DNA of 64,000 nt from Sorghum bicolor (lineage: Eukaryota > Streptophyta > Magnoliopsida > Poales > Poaceae). How positions within the stretch are numbered: position 1 is the first letter of the stretch; each line of letters opens with the position of its first letter. The notes under the pieces are model-generated. The model did no database searches. It was not told the origin of the DNA and saw only the letters and a program-made list of their open reading frames with translations. Both the position numbers and the translations under genes were made by a program. This document shows positions 27,251 through 39,992 of the stretch, piece after piece. The stretch is from assembly GCF_000003195.3 (NCBI RefSeq), contig NC_012873.2, positions 64,985,615 through 65,049,614 on the forward strand. Reading direction: 5' to 3'.

Positions 27251-27493
27251 GGCCTTGTTTAGTTTCAAAAAATTTTGCAAAATTGACACTGTAGCACTTT
27301 CGTTTGTATTTGACAAAAATTGTCCAATCATGGACTAACTAGGCTCAAAAGATTCGTCTCGTCAATTTCGACCAAAATGTGCAATTAGTTTTTATTTTTA
27401 TCTATATTTAATACTTCATGCATGAGTCTAAAGATTCGATGTGACGGGGAATCTGAAAAATTTTGCAAAATTTTTTGGGAACTAAACAAGGCC
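27251..27493. mobile_element. MITE of the GGCCTTGTTTAGTT family upstream of SPT5
   Basis: Complete 243 bp copy with both terminal repeats and CAA directly on each side. It ends about 310 bases before the SPT5 TATA-like motif. The region from 26776 to 27250 is AT-rich and otherwise featureless. Confidence 0.88.
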
Positions 27494-27800
27494 CAAATCC
27501 AAAAGCATATCCGGCAATACCACGCGGATATGCCGACACGGCCAGATCGGGCTGAAAGCGAAGAACAAAGGCCTTGCTGGACCGATGGGCCATCGGCCAC
27601 ATCATTACTAGCCGGAAGTCGTCGTTACTGTACTACTCCTAGTCAACAACGACTCGCGTCCGAGTCCAATCCGTTTCCTGCCACGGGCAAGGCGGGCCCA
27701 AAGAAATCACACTACTAGCCCATTACCGGAGAAAACACAGCCCATTACTGTACGACTACTTGCAACTTAGAAGTCGGTCCGACGGTTTTCCTGGCTTACA

Positions 27801-27813
27801 GCCCTTAAATACC
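27801..27813 (+). promoter_or_regulatory. TATA-like motif of SPT5
   Basis: GCCCTTAAATACC lies about 195 bases upstream of the SPT5 ATG, in the right place for a leader of roughly 165 bases. Confidence 0.5.
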
Positions 27814-27970
27814 CACTCTCCAGCAATACTAGCGCCCCTCCGGCACCGCCTCTGCGCACCCAACTTCGCCGAGGCAGCAACTGCAACACAAGCTCTCGAG
27901 GAGGAGTCGAGGGTTCTCTCACCGCGCCCAAGCTAAGCCGCCGAGTTTGTCGACCAGCAAGGAGCGCCCG

Positions 27971-27979
27971 AAACCCTAG
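27971..27979 (+). promoter_or_regulatory. Telo-box in the SPT5 leader
   Basis: AAACCCTAG occurs 26 bases before the ATG. This motif is frequent in the leaders and promoters of plant genes for gene-expression machinery. Its role here is inferred from position only. Confidence 0.5.
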
Positions 27980-28004
27980 TACCGCCGCCGCGGCCGCTGC
28001 TAAA

Positions 28005-31000
28005 ATGCCTCGCCGCAGCCGCGAGGAGGAGGAGGAGGTCGACGACATGGAAGAGGAAGAGGAGGAGGAGGAGGAAGAGAGGGGCGGGAAGAGATCGCGA
28101 GCCGGGGGCCGCGGGAAGCGGTCGGGCGGAGTAGAGAGCTTCATCGACGACGCCGCCAGCGAGGACGAGGACGCGGATGAGGAGGAGGAGGACGACGACG
28201 ACGATGATGATTACGGGGGCGGCGGCCGTGGGCGTGCCTCTAAGAGGAGGCGGTCGTCGATCCTGATCGACGACATGGCCCAGGTCGACGACGACGACGA
28301 CATCGACGACGATAGTTCGGATGTCGAGCCCGGTGAGTCGCTGATTGCCCTATCGATCGGGTTCCAGTTCCAACTTCCGACCTTGTGTGTAGAATCGCTC
28401 GGTTGATCTTACCATATCCTAATCCCTAATCCGCTGAATTCACCGTGAAATTACCCGATTGTGCACCGTTTGCTTTCATTTTATGCCGTGCATTGGCCAT
28501 GGCTGACAAATGCATTGTTAGATGTTAGTTTCTTCTCTGGACTAACAATGTGGACATAAGGACATTGATTCCATTTGGGAGCTGTCAGGAAACAAATGCA
28601 GATTCGTTTACTTGTCGGTTTATTATGTTTGATTTGATTCTGTGTTTTTATAAGGCCCGCCAGCTAGGTTTTTAACGAGGTTGTGTTGGTTTAGTCGCAT
28701 TAGGTACGTAGTGATGGTTTCTGCAGAGCTTTTGCAACCCTCAAAGTTTAGAACCGAACTTCATTTATTTCGGGGATTTCATATTGATTTGGATATCTTC
28801 TCGAAGGAAGCACCTAGTTCCTGCTCCATAAATCTTATCAATTGTCAACATTATGTTTACACCTACCCCTGAAATACTCGAGGGCTTGTACACCCAGTTA
28901 ACAGTATACCAGTGTGGAGAGAATCGTTTTCCAAGAAAATATAGGATTTCTACATTAGTTGTATCTGTTAATTATGTTGTTTCTTTTGTCATTCTTCTGT
29001 TTCTAATGGATACCGCTCAGTGCCTTAATTGGACAATGTGAATGTTACACTTAATTGATTGCTAAATTGCAATGACATTCCTTTGGTGAACCCGGATGCA
29101 GTTTACCATGACTACTTTTGTGTTGAGTCGCCGTTAGAGAGAAGCACAGGCAAGGAAGCATCTGTGTCACTGCCATGACTTGTGCACCATTTTCCTTTTA
29201 TCAGGCTTTATAGACGATACTGATGCTGGGGTTGAAATTCGTCACAATGATGCGGCAAGAAGGTCTATTCCTCATTCTAGCTCTATGTTGGAAGATGATG
29301 AGGATATGCAAGAGATTGTGAGGCGACTACAAAATAGATATAAAGAAGCATCCCATTTTGATTATGACGAGGAAGTTACCGAGGTTGAACAGCAGGCTCT
29401 CTTACCATCAGTGAAGGATCCAAAGCTTTGGATGGTGAAATGTGTGGTAGGTTAGCTGCAAGTTCTAGAAGAATAAGATCTGCTCTATCATTTATTCTTT
29501 GTACATTTGAACATCACTAATATCTTATTATGACTTCAGATCGGACATGAGCGGGAAACAGCAGTTTGTCTAATGCAAAAGTTCATTGATAGGTCAGATC
29601 TCCAGATAAAATCTGTTGTTGCACTAGAACACCTAAAGAATTTCATTTACATTGAAGCAGAGAAAGAAGCCCATGTCAAAGAGGTCAGTGGTGCTTCACT
29701 TGACATTTTTATTCATTTTGGTACAGTGTTTTAAGTGAACTTAATTTCAGGCTTGCAAAGGCTTGCGGAACATTATTGCTTCAACAAAACCAACTTTAGT
29801 TCCTATAAGAGAAATGGCTGATGTCCTCTCTATTGAGAGCAAGTCTGTTGACCTTTCAAGGGACTCGTGGGTTCGGATGAAGCTTGGTATGTATAAAGGT
29901 GATCTTGCTAAGGTATAAAGGGTGATCTTTGCTGCCTCCAGTCCCTTAGAATACACGCAAGAGCCATGTATAAAGTTTTAAGAAGAAACTCATGTTTTAA
30001 GGGGTTTACAATTGAAGGATCTACTTCCTGTCCTAACAGGCTTTCTCTGTATTTTGTTTTGACTACCTTTAGGTTGTTGATGTTGACAATGTGGGCCGAA
30101 AGGTTACTGTTAAGCTCGTTCCTAGAATTGATTTACAAGTGCTGGCAAATAAACTGGTAAGTTTATTCTTATACTAGCAAAATATCTGAGTCTATTGTTC
30201 AGCAAAACTTATGTAAAGATGTACGGTATTGCATCTTCTGTGAACTGGGTAACTTTTTATAGGTTTTACATGATTATTATGTTATTTTAACACACGATCT
30301 CAGGGTTTCCTTTCTCGTGAGATTCTGATTAGTTTTCTTGCAATGATATTCAAAATGTTACTGAGGCCTACATATCTAGAGGATTTTCTATATCCCATCT
30401 TATGGGAAAAAAAGTCATGCCTTTTCTTTGTCATGCTCCTTCTTGTACTTGCTCATCAAATCGCTTTGCTTGATGAATGAATATTCTGGTCTTTTCAGGA
30501 TGGGCAAGAGGTCCCGAAGAAGTCATTCATTCCACCACCTAGGTTCTTTAGTGTCGATGAGGCGAGGTGCTTTTCATCCCTCTTATTATCATTGTAATAG
30601 TGTTTTGTATTTGTATTTATTGGCTTTTGCTGTTATTTGCTAACTCGAATGAAACAGGGAGTTGCACATCCGTGTTGGCAGAAGGAGGAATAGAGATTCT
30701 GGGGAATACTTTGATGTTGTTGGTGGTTTGCTGTTCAAAGATGGTTTCTTGCACAAAACATTCTCTATAAAATCGATCAGCACGCATGATATTAAGCCAT
30801 CATTTGATGAATTAGAGAAATTCAAAAAACCTGGTGATGACCTCAATGAGGATGTGGCTAGCTTGTCCACTCTGTTTACAAACAGAAAAAAGGGCCACTT
30901 CATGAAAGGTGATGCTGTAATTGTTATTAAGGGTGACCTCAAGAACTTAAAAGGCTCTGTTGAGAAGGTGGAGGATAGTACCGTGCACATTCAACCAAAA

Positions 31001-34000
31001 CTAGCTGGGCTTCCGGTAGTTACTCGCAGACTGAGTTACTATTTTAAGGATGATTTTGTTACAGTACTTGATCAATATTTACGTATGATACTTTCCTTCA
31101 TAATCACAGAGAACACTTGCCTTCAGTGAGACGGATCTCTGTAAATATTTCAATCCTGGAGACCATGTAAAAGTCATATCTGGAGTTCAAGAGGGTGCGA
31201 CAGGCATGGTTGTTAAAGTGGAAGGTCATGTTTTGATCATTTTATCAGACACTACCAAAGAACATGTGAGAGATTTTGCTTTTCTGATGTGTTAATAGCT
31301 GCTTAGCGAACACCGTTTTTGGGGGTATGCTTTGACCTTTTACTGTCTCTGTTATTATAGATCCGTGTGTTTGCAGACCATGTTGTGGAGAGTTCTGAGG
31401 TCACCACAGGGGTTACCAGGCTTGGTGATTATGAATTGCATGACCTTGTTCTTCTTAAGTAAGTTGTTTTCTTTAGTGAACCGTTATTGCTCCAGTTTTG
31501 TATTAGCGAATTATATCTTTTGGTAGATATGATTGCTTTCCTTAACTATATATATCTATGGTTAGCTAGGAACTTTAGTGACTATATATCTATATCTGGA
31601 TATTGTTTCTTACATGAGGTTCTATGGCATTCTTGCTAGGATCAGTTAAGGAAAGCAATTATATCTACTGAAAATCAATCCGGTAACAATTTATTCTGAA
31701 TGGATATGAACTAACTCATTCCTCTCAACTTTTCAGCAATTCATCTTTTGGGATTATCATACGGGTGGAGAGTGAAGCATTTCAGGCAAGCAGATTGTAT
31801 CTATCTTGTTTCATGGATTTGATGATTTATGTACTAATATATTGACCTTAATATATAACTAGGTTCTGAAAGGTGTGCCTGATAAACCTGAATTGGTCCT
31901 TGTAAAACTGAGAGAAATAAAATGTAAGATTGATCGACGCACATCGGCAAAAGATCGGTACAATAACATTGTGTCAACTAAGGATGTTGTGAGGATTGCT
32001 GAAGGAGCATGTAAGGTGTGTCTAACGTCACATGATCTTGTACTTTTCAGTTTGTATCAGAAGATATGATTGTTTTGAGTATATTTTATATATCTATTCT
32101 TTTTTCTTGACAGGGAAAGCAAGGTCCTGTGGAACATATACACAGAGGCATACTTTTTATCTATGATCGCCACTACCTTGAGCATTCAGGATTTATCTGT
32201 GCAAAAGCACAATCATGTTTCCTTGTTGGGGGGTCAACTGGCAGCCACTGTGGGAATGTATGTGCTAATATATACTCAAGAGTTGGTCAATCCTTAAAAA
32301 CTGCAAACATCAATAACTATTGCATTATTTAGTTTGAAAACATGTAGTATATGTGTCTATTCAAAATACTTGCAAAATATCTTATATTTGAAGGATTTTA
32401 AGAATATATTCTTGAAGAAATTAATGGTCAAAGATACACATCGTAAAATCGTGCAAATGTTAAATATGTCAAGTATTTATGATGGGCAGGAGTATTGATG
32501 TACTTTAGAGTTTAGAATACCGTGCCTGACCATACCTTTTTGTTATCTTACGCAGTCCATGGATAAAGCAGATCCACAGTTTCGCGCTTTTGGCTCTCAA
32601 GCAAGGATTTTGCAGTCTCCAGGGAGGCTGCCCCCAAAAGGACCTCACATGAATTGTACGAACCTTTTTAAGTTGAAAAAACATCTGCTGTTATGGGCTC
32701 CAGTAGCCTATTTATTTGTCCGTAGCAAATCGAGTTAGTTCCCTTGTGTTATACAATAATGCATGCCTCCTATGTTATTCAGCTGGTGGAAGGTTTGGAG
32801 GTAGAGGCAGTGGTGGTAGAGGGCACGATACCCTGGTGAACAGATGTATCAAAATTAGATCTGGGCCATATAAGGGATATCGAGGCCGTGTTAAAGAAGT
32901 AACTGGTGTGCTTGTGCGTGTAGAGCTTGACTCGCTGATGAAAATTGTCACAGGTAAGTCTGTTTCAAGTGTACTTGTTTCTCTTATGTTTAGTTCTAAT
33001 ATTTATTATGCAAATATATAGTTAAGAGGGAGGATATCGGCGACACAGCTGCTGTTGCAACACCATTTCGGTAACTTTTCATTTTTGCTCATCATCCATA
33101 TTTCTATAATTCTATATATGGTTGACTTGTTTAGTTTCATTTGCTGATGAGTTGTATAAGCAGTGAAACTTGTTATTCAAGGGGTGTTGAAACACCTGTG
33201 CATCCATCTCGAACGCCACTACATCCTATTCAGACTCCGATGCGGGATCCTGGAGGTGTGTATTACATGCTTTGTTACACTCTAAGAGTAGATTACTTAA
33301 AGTTTACTTAGTAAACATTTGGCATTTTGGGAATGAACATGATGGTCCACAGGATTTGCTTCGACTGTTAATTTCATCTTCTCTTAGCATTTACCATATT
33401 TGCAAGAGTCACCTTTCCTGGGCTTCCACATGTATTGTGTTCCCTAAAAAGTTAGGAAAGCTGGACGATATGATCCCTAGTTTGATAGGGAAGTACCGTA
33501 ATTCTGCTGCACCTACTTTGATTACTTGAAGAGGATTTGAGTATTTGTGGTATTCGATCTCTATGGAGGCAACCAAAATTGCCTAGTACTTGAACTGATA
33601 TCAACCAACGCAACCGGATAAAATGATGTATATGTGTAGTTTCTGCCATTTTGTTGGATCATGCATTTCTTAATTTACTTTTCTGGTAACCATATTATAT
33701 TATCTCTACAGCGACCCCAGTTCGAGATGTAATGAGAACTCCTATGCCTAATCGAGCCTGGGTGCCATTGAGTCCTCACAGGTCTGTATGTTCTTTTGCA
33801 GAATACAAATTAATAAAAATTTCCTAGATGCACATTGTCTTATAAGCTGATAGCTTGATCTATGAATAAATCAGCTTAAGAACATCTCGTTTAAATTTTG
33901 GCAATAGCCTCTATACTGTTGGTTGCTGACTGTTTCTGTTATTGACAGGGACAACCGGGAAGATGGAGATTCCACTTGGGCAAGCAGTCCAGCCTACCAG

Positions 34001-34900
34001 GTCTAGTGAGGCCCTTTCTTGTAATTATCTTGGAGATCATTAAAGTTTTTGCTGGTGACTGATTGTGTTTCTCCATCTCTGTTTTTTTCGTTAAAAAAAA
34101 TCAGCCAGGAACTCCACGACCTCGACCATACGAAGCTCCCACTCCTGGGTCAGGGTGGACAAGTTGGGGTGATGCGTCAGTGAACACCCCAAGCACGAAT
34201 GTTCCCTCAACACCTATTGGTCAACCAATGACCCCGGATCCTGCCTCCTATTTGGTTGGTACTCCTGGTGGCCAGCCGATGACTCCAGGCTATGGTGGAA
34301 TGGAACTAATGTCTCCCGTAATAGGTTCGACCTTGCCCTTCTCTGTACTGTTGCATTTGCAGTGAAAGACATTCTACAGTCAGGATCATATTGAGCTGAA
34401 TCAAGTCGTCAATGGATCATCAATCTGGAGGCACTTAAATGAATCCTTGTTGTACAAATGCTTGCAGGTGGCGAGGCTGCGGGAAGCTGGCTGCTGCCAG
34501 ATGTTTTGGTGAACGTCTCCAGGGGAGGTGATGAGGTCAGCAATGCTGTGGTGAAGGAAGTGCTCCCGGTATGTGGTTACATCGGTTATGAGCGCATTGT
34601 TTCCCCATTTTTCATTTGCTTTGCAGTGCTAACGTCTCTGAGAATCTGAATTTGCAGGATGGATCATGTCGTGTATCCCTTGGGCCATTGGGTGAGGGAG
34701 ATGAACTGATCGTCACTGCAAACGAGCTAGAGGTGGTCAGGCCGAAGAAAAACGAGAAGCTCAAGATAATGAATGGCCCCTTGCGCGGAGCCACAGGAAA
34801 ACTCATTGGACTTGATGGGTCTGATGGCATCGTGAAGGTGGAAGGTAGCTTAGACGTGAAAATAGTGGACATGGCGATTCTTGGCAAATTGGCAGCTTGA
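28005..34900 (+). CDS. SPT5: Transcription elongation factor SPT5
   Basis: The large subunit of the DSIF complex (with SPT4), bound to RNA polymerase II in the nucleus. The 21 exons are 28005-28332, 29205-29446, 29540-29683, 29751-29912, 30073-30156, 30499-30566, 30658-31015, 31110-31265, 31361-31458, 31737-31785, 31863-32015, 32114-32257, 32556-32655, 32783-32953, 33022-33070, 33164-33255, 33712-33781, 33949-34000, 34105-34324, 34468-34568 and 34658-34900. They sum to 3,084 bases (1,027 aa) with consistent phases. Order of parts: acidic Glu/Asp-rich N-terminus (1-150), NGN domain (about 180-270), KOW motifs (for example [18 protein letters not shown] near 284, [10 protein letters not shown] near 475, [10 protein letters not shown] near 725), a Thr-Pro/Ser-Pro-rich C-terminal repeat region (about 770-920, e.g. 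[10 protein letters not shown]) and a last KOW ([10 protein letters not shown]). Intron 10 has a GC donor. The lack of a long WG/GW tail marks it as canonical SPT5, not the silencing paralogue SPT5L. Confidence 0.96.
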
Positions 34901-35166
34901 AGAATCTGCACAGTAGAGATTATTAGTTCACGATCGAACTTAGCATAGTTTAATTGGTTGCTCAAACTGCCGTTAGCTATTGGCGTCGTTAGTTTCTGTA
35001 TATGTCGTCCGGTGCTAAGAAGTAATTTGGATGTTCAAAAGGTAACTTTCACCGTCGGGTGCTTCTGGATTTGTTCCTGACTGACATGAGATATGTCGCC
35101 GCGCTGTACAGTTCGTGTTTGCTGTGATATCGATAATATCATCCTGTTGTCTCTATTGAGTTGTTA

Positions 35167-35644
35167 CTCCCTCCATACCCAAAAATAATCTGACGTTTAG
35201 AACATGATTGTGATAATTAAGGAGTGATTAACTAGGGATTAGTTCTCTTTCTTTGCCCCTAATAAATAGAGTTGTGGTTGCTCTCTATAAAAAAAAAAGT
35301 TAACTATCTCAACTAGCTAGTGCGTGACAACTTTCAATGCTATGACCCAGGTTCGAATCTTGGCAACCTTACTTTTTCATTTTGCATGGGTGCTGCCATG
35401 GGAGGATGGGCTAGGGACCACGTGAGAGCATGCAAGATTGTATTCGAATCTTAGCAACCTTACTTTTTCATTTTGCATGGGTACTGCCATGGGAGGATGG
35501 GCTAGAGACCACGTGAGAGCATGCAAGATTGTATGGCAAAGGGTAAATGAGTTTAAGGACACCTTCAAACCAGTAGAACGTCAAGTTTTGTAAAAACTAT
35601 ATGGAATCCAGAACGTCAGTTTTTTTTTTTTGGCACGAAGAGAG
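35167..35644. mobile_element. Stowaway-like MITE downstream of SPT5
   Basis: The left end CTCCCTCCATACCC with 'tctgacgtt' just inside matches the right end 'aacgtcag ... gaagagag' in reverse. TA flanks both ends, the Stowaway (Tc1/mariner) signature. At 478 bp it is long for the class because it contains a 91-bp tandem duplication. It starts 266 bases after the SPT5 stop codon. Confidence 0.7.
35352..35533. repeat. 91-bp direct tandem duplication
   Basis: Units 35352-35442 and 35443-35533 are almost identical, differing at only a few bases. Each starts TTCGAATCTTGGCAACC or a close variant; the first is preceded by CAGG, giving a GGTTCGAATCT sequence like an RNA polymerase III B box. The pair is inside the Stowaway-like element. 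Confidence 0.88.
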
Positions 35645-36986
35645 TACTTATTATTGGGTGCAACTTTAATATGCCAACATAGAATCAGACCCGTTAGTCT
35701 GTTACAATAGAAACCACATAGACCCGCTATTTATTCAGTACATTGACAGATATCAAAAAGGAACACTTCTTTTGCGTTGTACTACCACTATGCTTTAATG
35801 ATAAGATCCAGAAAACAAGACCTACGATGTATAAATGTTTCAAGATAGTTTTTATGTGTACAGTTTACCCTATGCATTGAAATAAATAATCCTAGTAATA
35901 TATACATGTATATCGGTGTACATGGTAATGGCAAAGACGAGCAATTTAAAGCAAGTTCACGTGTACTTTTTATGATTGCAGAGATCAATAGTTTAGATGT
36001 GGTTTTAGAGGGCTATTTATGTTTTTTCACAATGATAAAGTTGGTATTTTCTCTTTAAAAAATGGAATAGACCTGGGCCTTGTTTAGTTTCGAAAAGATT
36101 TCGAATTTTGGTATTGTAGTATTTTCGTTTGTTTGTGTTAAATATTGTCCAATTATAAACTAACTAGGCTCAAAAGATTCGTCTCGTAAATTACAGATAA
36201 ACTGTGCAATTAGTTTTAATTTTCTTCTATATTTAGTGCTTCATGCATGTGCCACAAGATTTGATGTGACGGAGAATCTTGAAAAATTTTTAAATTTCGG
36301 GATGAACTAAACAAGGCCCTGATCGCTATTGTTCTTTATGAGTTCTAAGCAATCAAATTGATGGCGAAATATTTCAGATTATTATAATAAATTAGTATTT
36401 TATTCAATCTAATGAATGGTAAACTTTACTGTACTTAAACCATACAGGCCTTTATTAATATGTGCGTGCATTGCAGGCCTCCGCTTGAGCCTTTGTGGAG
36501 TTAGGGCACTCCTAATGCTTGAAAGTATATGTAGTTTCTATACATATTAATTTTTATAAATATTATATAAAAAATATGATCCCAATGGATAGTAATGAAA
36601 CTCCATTAAAACTGGCATTATCTATGCTACCGTTGCCTTCTCATGCTACAATTTTATGCTACCTAGCCCGCACAACCTTTGCGGGTCTCATGCTAGTATA
36701 TCATATGATTAGTAGTATCTGTCACCCAATTCCTCGTCGGGGGTCTCCATCCTCCGGTTATCCGCAGGTGACGGGCGTCACAGGTGAGCGATTTCGGGTG
36801 GGCGGTGACGGTCGTCGCAAGTGCGCGACACCCGCACATGGTGCGCGATGGCGAAGTGGGACGCTCCTGTCCGCTTGATTTGGGAGAATCGATCCGTCCC
36901 GCATCTGCTGGACGAGCCCATACCTCTGTGACTCTGAACCCAACCCCGTCCCGTCACAAATGAAACTCACATGTGTGCATAAATTT
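35645..36986. other. Intergenic region between SPT5 and NAA40 copy 1
   Basis: AT-rich, with no gene recognised apart from the MITE at 36076-36318. A moderately GC-rich patch at 36720-36960 has short open frames on both strands without a recognisable product. Confidence 0.5.
36076..36318. mobile_element. MITE of the GGCCTTGTTTAGTT family
   Basis: Complete 243 bp copy with both terminal repeats; CTG lies directly on each side as a 3-bp target duplication. Confidence 0.88.
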
Positions 36987-37773
36987 CAATATTTAACCCT
37001 AAATTCGTGAGCCTCTCAGTATTTGACATCCAATTCGTAAGATTTTTTAATATTTAACCCTGCGTACCTGAATTATTTCAATCTAGGGTATTTATAAGAT
37101 TTTGTATCTTTTTTCATTTTTAAATATTTCTTATTACTGTTTAGCACTTGGAAAATGACTGAAGTACCCCCTGCCTCTTTATTATCCTTTAGTAAGGCCT
37201 TGTTTAGTTTCAAAAAATTTTGCAAAATATGAATAGTACCACTTTCGTTTGTATTTGACAAATATTATCCAATTATGTACTAACTCGACTCAAAAGATTT
37301 GTCTCGTCAATTCCGACCAAACTGTACAATTAGTTTTTATTTTTACTATATTTAATATTTCATACATGCATCTAAAGATTTGATGCGACGGGCCTGACGA
37401 AGGCCATCGTAATCGTAACTAGCTTCTCGGGTCGCATTTTTCCGTGGCGAGTCGCAGACAAGCGACACAGTGCGTCTCTTCTCAGCCAGCCTCCCTCCGC
37501 TCGCCCAGGCCTCCTCCGCCGGCCGCTGTTCCCTGACTCGACGGCCTAGGGTTTGGGGTGACCGTGCTCCTCGCCGCCGGTGACCCCGCTGGGCGAGCGT
37601 CCATGCCAGTAGAATAGAGGGAAGGGTAGTGTCGTCATTTTTCCATGGCCTAAACAGTGTAAAGAGGTAGCTGAAAATAAGAAATGAGATAAATTCTTTG
37701 TAATCCTTCGGATTGAAACAATTCGCATGTGCAGGGTTAAATATCGAAAGACTTGAATATTGAAATTTCTCCA
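36987..37773. mobile_element. Candidate Mutator-like element with long terminal inverted repeats
   Basis: The left arm (about 36987-37160) and right arm (about 37625-37773) are imperfect inverted repeats of roughly 150 bases. Shared blocks include 'aaatttcaatatt', 'atatttaaccctgc', 'tttcaatc' and 'actgtttag'. Between them are a truncated MITE and a GC-rich core (37393-37620) containing an AAACCCTAGG motif on the minus strand. Long arms around a GC-rich, possibly captured core recall Pack-MULEs. I could not find a 9-bp target duplication, so the class is inferred. The right end lies 30 bases from the NAA40 start codon. Confidence 0.5.
37196..37393. mobile_element. Truncated MITE inside the long-TIR element
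   Basis: It starts GGCCTTGTTTAGTTTC and keeps the family sequence to 'gatgcgacggg', where it breaks off without the closing terminal repeat. It sits inside the candidate Mutator-like element. Confidence 0.75.
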
Positions 37774-37803
37774 CCTGGTCCTGAAGACGACAGGGAAGCG
37801 GTC

Positions 37804-39992
37804 ATGGCGGCGGCGGAGAACAAGAGGCCCAGGCTCAGCAGTCGAGCAGAGAAGAAGCCAAGTAGGAAGGAGGTCCTTCTCTTTTCTCTCCTCTTCTCGA
37901 TTGAGTCCGCATCACTCAGCTCCTATGCCTTGCATCGACTTCCTAGTCTTTCTTTACCTCCATTGATTAATGCATAGTTGCGCTTGGTATGCTGTGTGGC
38001 CACAGAAAATCTACTACTGATGCTTATGGGTAGTAGAAAAAGGCTCTCCTAGGTTTCTAATACTTATTTGATGTGTTATACCGAGAGGCCTCTGCAAGAT
38101 TTTATCGGGATACTAGACAACTCATTCAGTGTTCGACAACGGGCTGAGGAGTGAGATAGCTAGAAATTGCTACAAGTTCTTGGGCTCCTCAGGCTGGGAT
38201 ACATTTGCTGCATAAGATCAAATAGTTAATTACTTGAAATTTATGATGTAGGGACAATTTTAACGCACCCATCAACCAGGTTGACATTGTCCTGCTGAAC
38301 TTGTGTCAATCATCTTCGGTGTTGTTTTCTGCTTGGTGTCTGAATCTGCTTTTAAACAGAACTAATTGAGGTGCATAGATACATTGGGGCTCGCACAGAT
38401 AATTCTATTCTCTTGTGTAGATTTTGGAAAGGAAGAAGGCGACCGATGAACTTATAAGAAAAGCTGTAGCTGTGAAGGACCATCTAGCTCAATTCTCAGA
38501 CTTCCATAAATATCAGAGAAATGGTAACCAACATTGACTTTGTACTTGGAGAAAAGAGTTACAGAACTGTTGAATTTTGATGTCATGTTAAGCACCTAAT
38601 GTTTTCAATGATTTGAAACAAAATTTATCTTTAGAACTCATGGAAGCAAAGTTGAATGCATAACTAGTCCTTTGCAGTTGCAGTTCAGCATAGTGCTTAT
38701 TGCTTTTCAGTCTCGTGTGTTCTGTTGTTCTGGATGCTGAGTGCTTCACATCAAGCTCATTTTTTTCTGACATATTACATATAGGTCTTTCAGTGTACCT
38801 AGAGTCTGGACGTGGTCATCAACTCACATTACCAATGAGGAAGTACATCCAAAATCTTCTTAAGGTTAGATGCATTTTATTGCACTGCATCCTGTTGTTA
38901 GCACAGCATATTGCAAATGTTCCTTTTACATGTTCCCGACTTTGTATGTAATGCGAGTAGACAAATTTTAGGTTAACATGGAGGAAGCCTATGGAGCAGA
39001 ATGGCCTTCACAAGAGAAAGTTAAGCGCCGGGAGATGGTGGTCCCAGAAGCACGATATATCTTTGTGAAGCAATATTCTAATGGTTTTATTACTGAAAAA
39101 TCCATGAAGGAAGGCACGGAGGTGGAACATATGCATGCGGCATGTACTGAAAGCTGCTTGCTTGGTTTTGTACACTATAGATTTGTTGTGGAAGAGGAGT
39201 TGCCTGTTCTCTATGTGTATGAGCTACAAATGGAGCCTTCTGCCCAGGGTAAGGGGCTGGGGAAGTTCATGATGCAGTTGATTGAACAGATAGCTTGCAA
39301 GGTAATGTGATCTGTTCACTATTCTAACTATTTGTTACTCATATCTTCTGAATATTTTTCTTGATATGAACTGTTGCTGCACTTTTTTGTTCTTTCCACT
39401 TCTTGCGTTTTTAGTTCAATCATCACTGTCCTCATTAAGAATGACGATCCAAAGTATTTATATAAGCATGCAGAACCAAATGGGAGCTGTGATGCTAACA
39501 GTTCAGAAAGCTAACACTCAAGCAATTGCTTTCTATACCAAGTTGAGGTATGTACACTAGATGTCTACCTTATGGTTGCTTAATCTTTTGGGTACTGCTC
39601 TGCTTTGTGTCTAATTCTTTCACTCTTTCAGATATGTGATATCTAGTACCTCACCATCGCGAGTCGATCCTCAGGTATTATTCAACATTCCAACCAACAG
39701 TGCCATTTAGTTTTTTATAAGCATGAGAGTTTTTCATATCATTATCACGATTTACATGGATACCTTTATTTTCTCAGATAGGGCTTGATAAAAGCTATGA
39801 GATTTTGTGCAAGACATTTGACTCTGAAGCTAAGTCAAAACTAGAGGTATGTATCAAACTTATTCGACATGGCATAATTTTGTTGTTGCATTTGCGTAAG
39901 ACCATTGAATCTCATAGAAGTTTGTGTTATCCTAGAACAGGTGCCCAGCTCATGCTCTTCTTTCTAAACATCTGCAGGATGGTGATTATTAA
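37804..39992 (+). CDS. NAA40: N-alpha-acetyltransferase 40 (NatD), copy 1
   Basis: A GNAT-family enzyme that in other eukaryotes acetylates the N-terminal residue of histones H4 and H2A. The eight exons are 37804-37872, 38421-38523, 38785-38864, 38972-39301, 39474-39547, 39632-39674, 39778-39846 and 39978-39992: 783 bases, 260 aa, all phases closing. The basic N-terminus (MAAAENKRPRLSSRAEKKPS) is followed by a helical lead-in and the GNAT core. The core holds VYELQMEP and the acetyl-CoA motif QGKGLG (residues 176-181). The motif-B part NQMGAVMLTVQKAN and AIAFYTKLRYV come next, and the tail ends KLEDGDY. The start is the only ATG giving this N-terminus, and it is repeated in the two other copies. 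A probable transposon abuts the leader, so its promoter may differ from that of copy 2. Confidence 0.93.

Noticed and set aside
35345..35365. Possible tRNA gene suggested by GGTTCGAATCT
   Set aside because: No acceptor stem, anticodon arm or A box could be paired upstream; it is only a B-box-like string within a repeat.
37352..37774. 140-codon minus-strand frame just upstream of NAA40 copy 1
   Set aside because: It spans the MITE remnant, the GC core and the arm of the candidate long-TIR element, so it is a mosaic of repeat sequence and not a gene.
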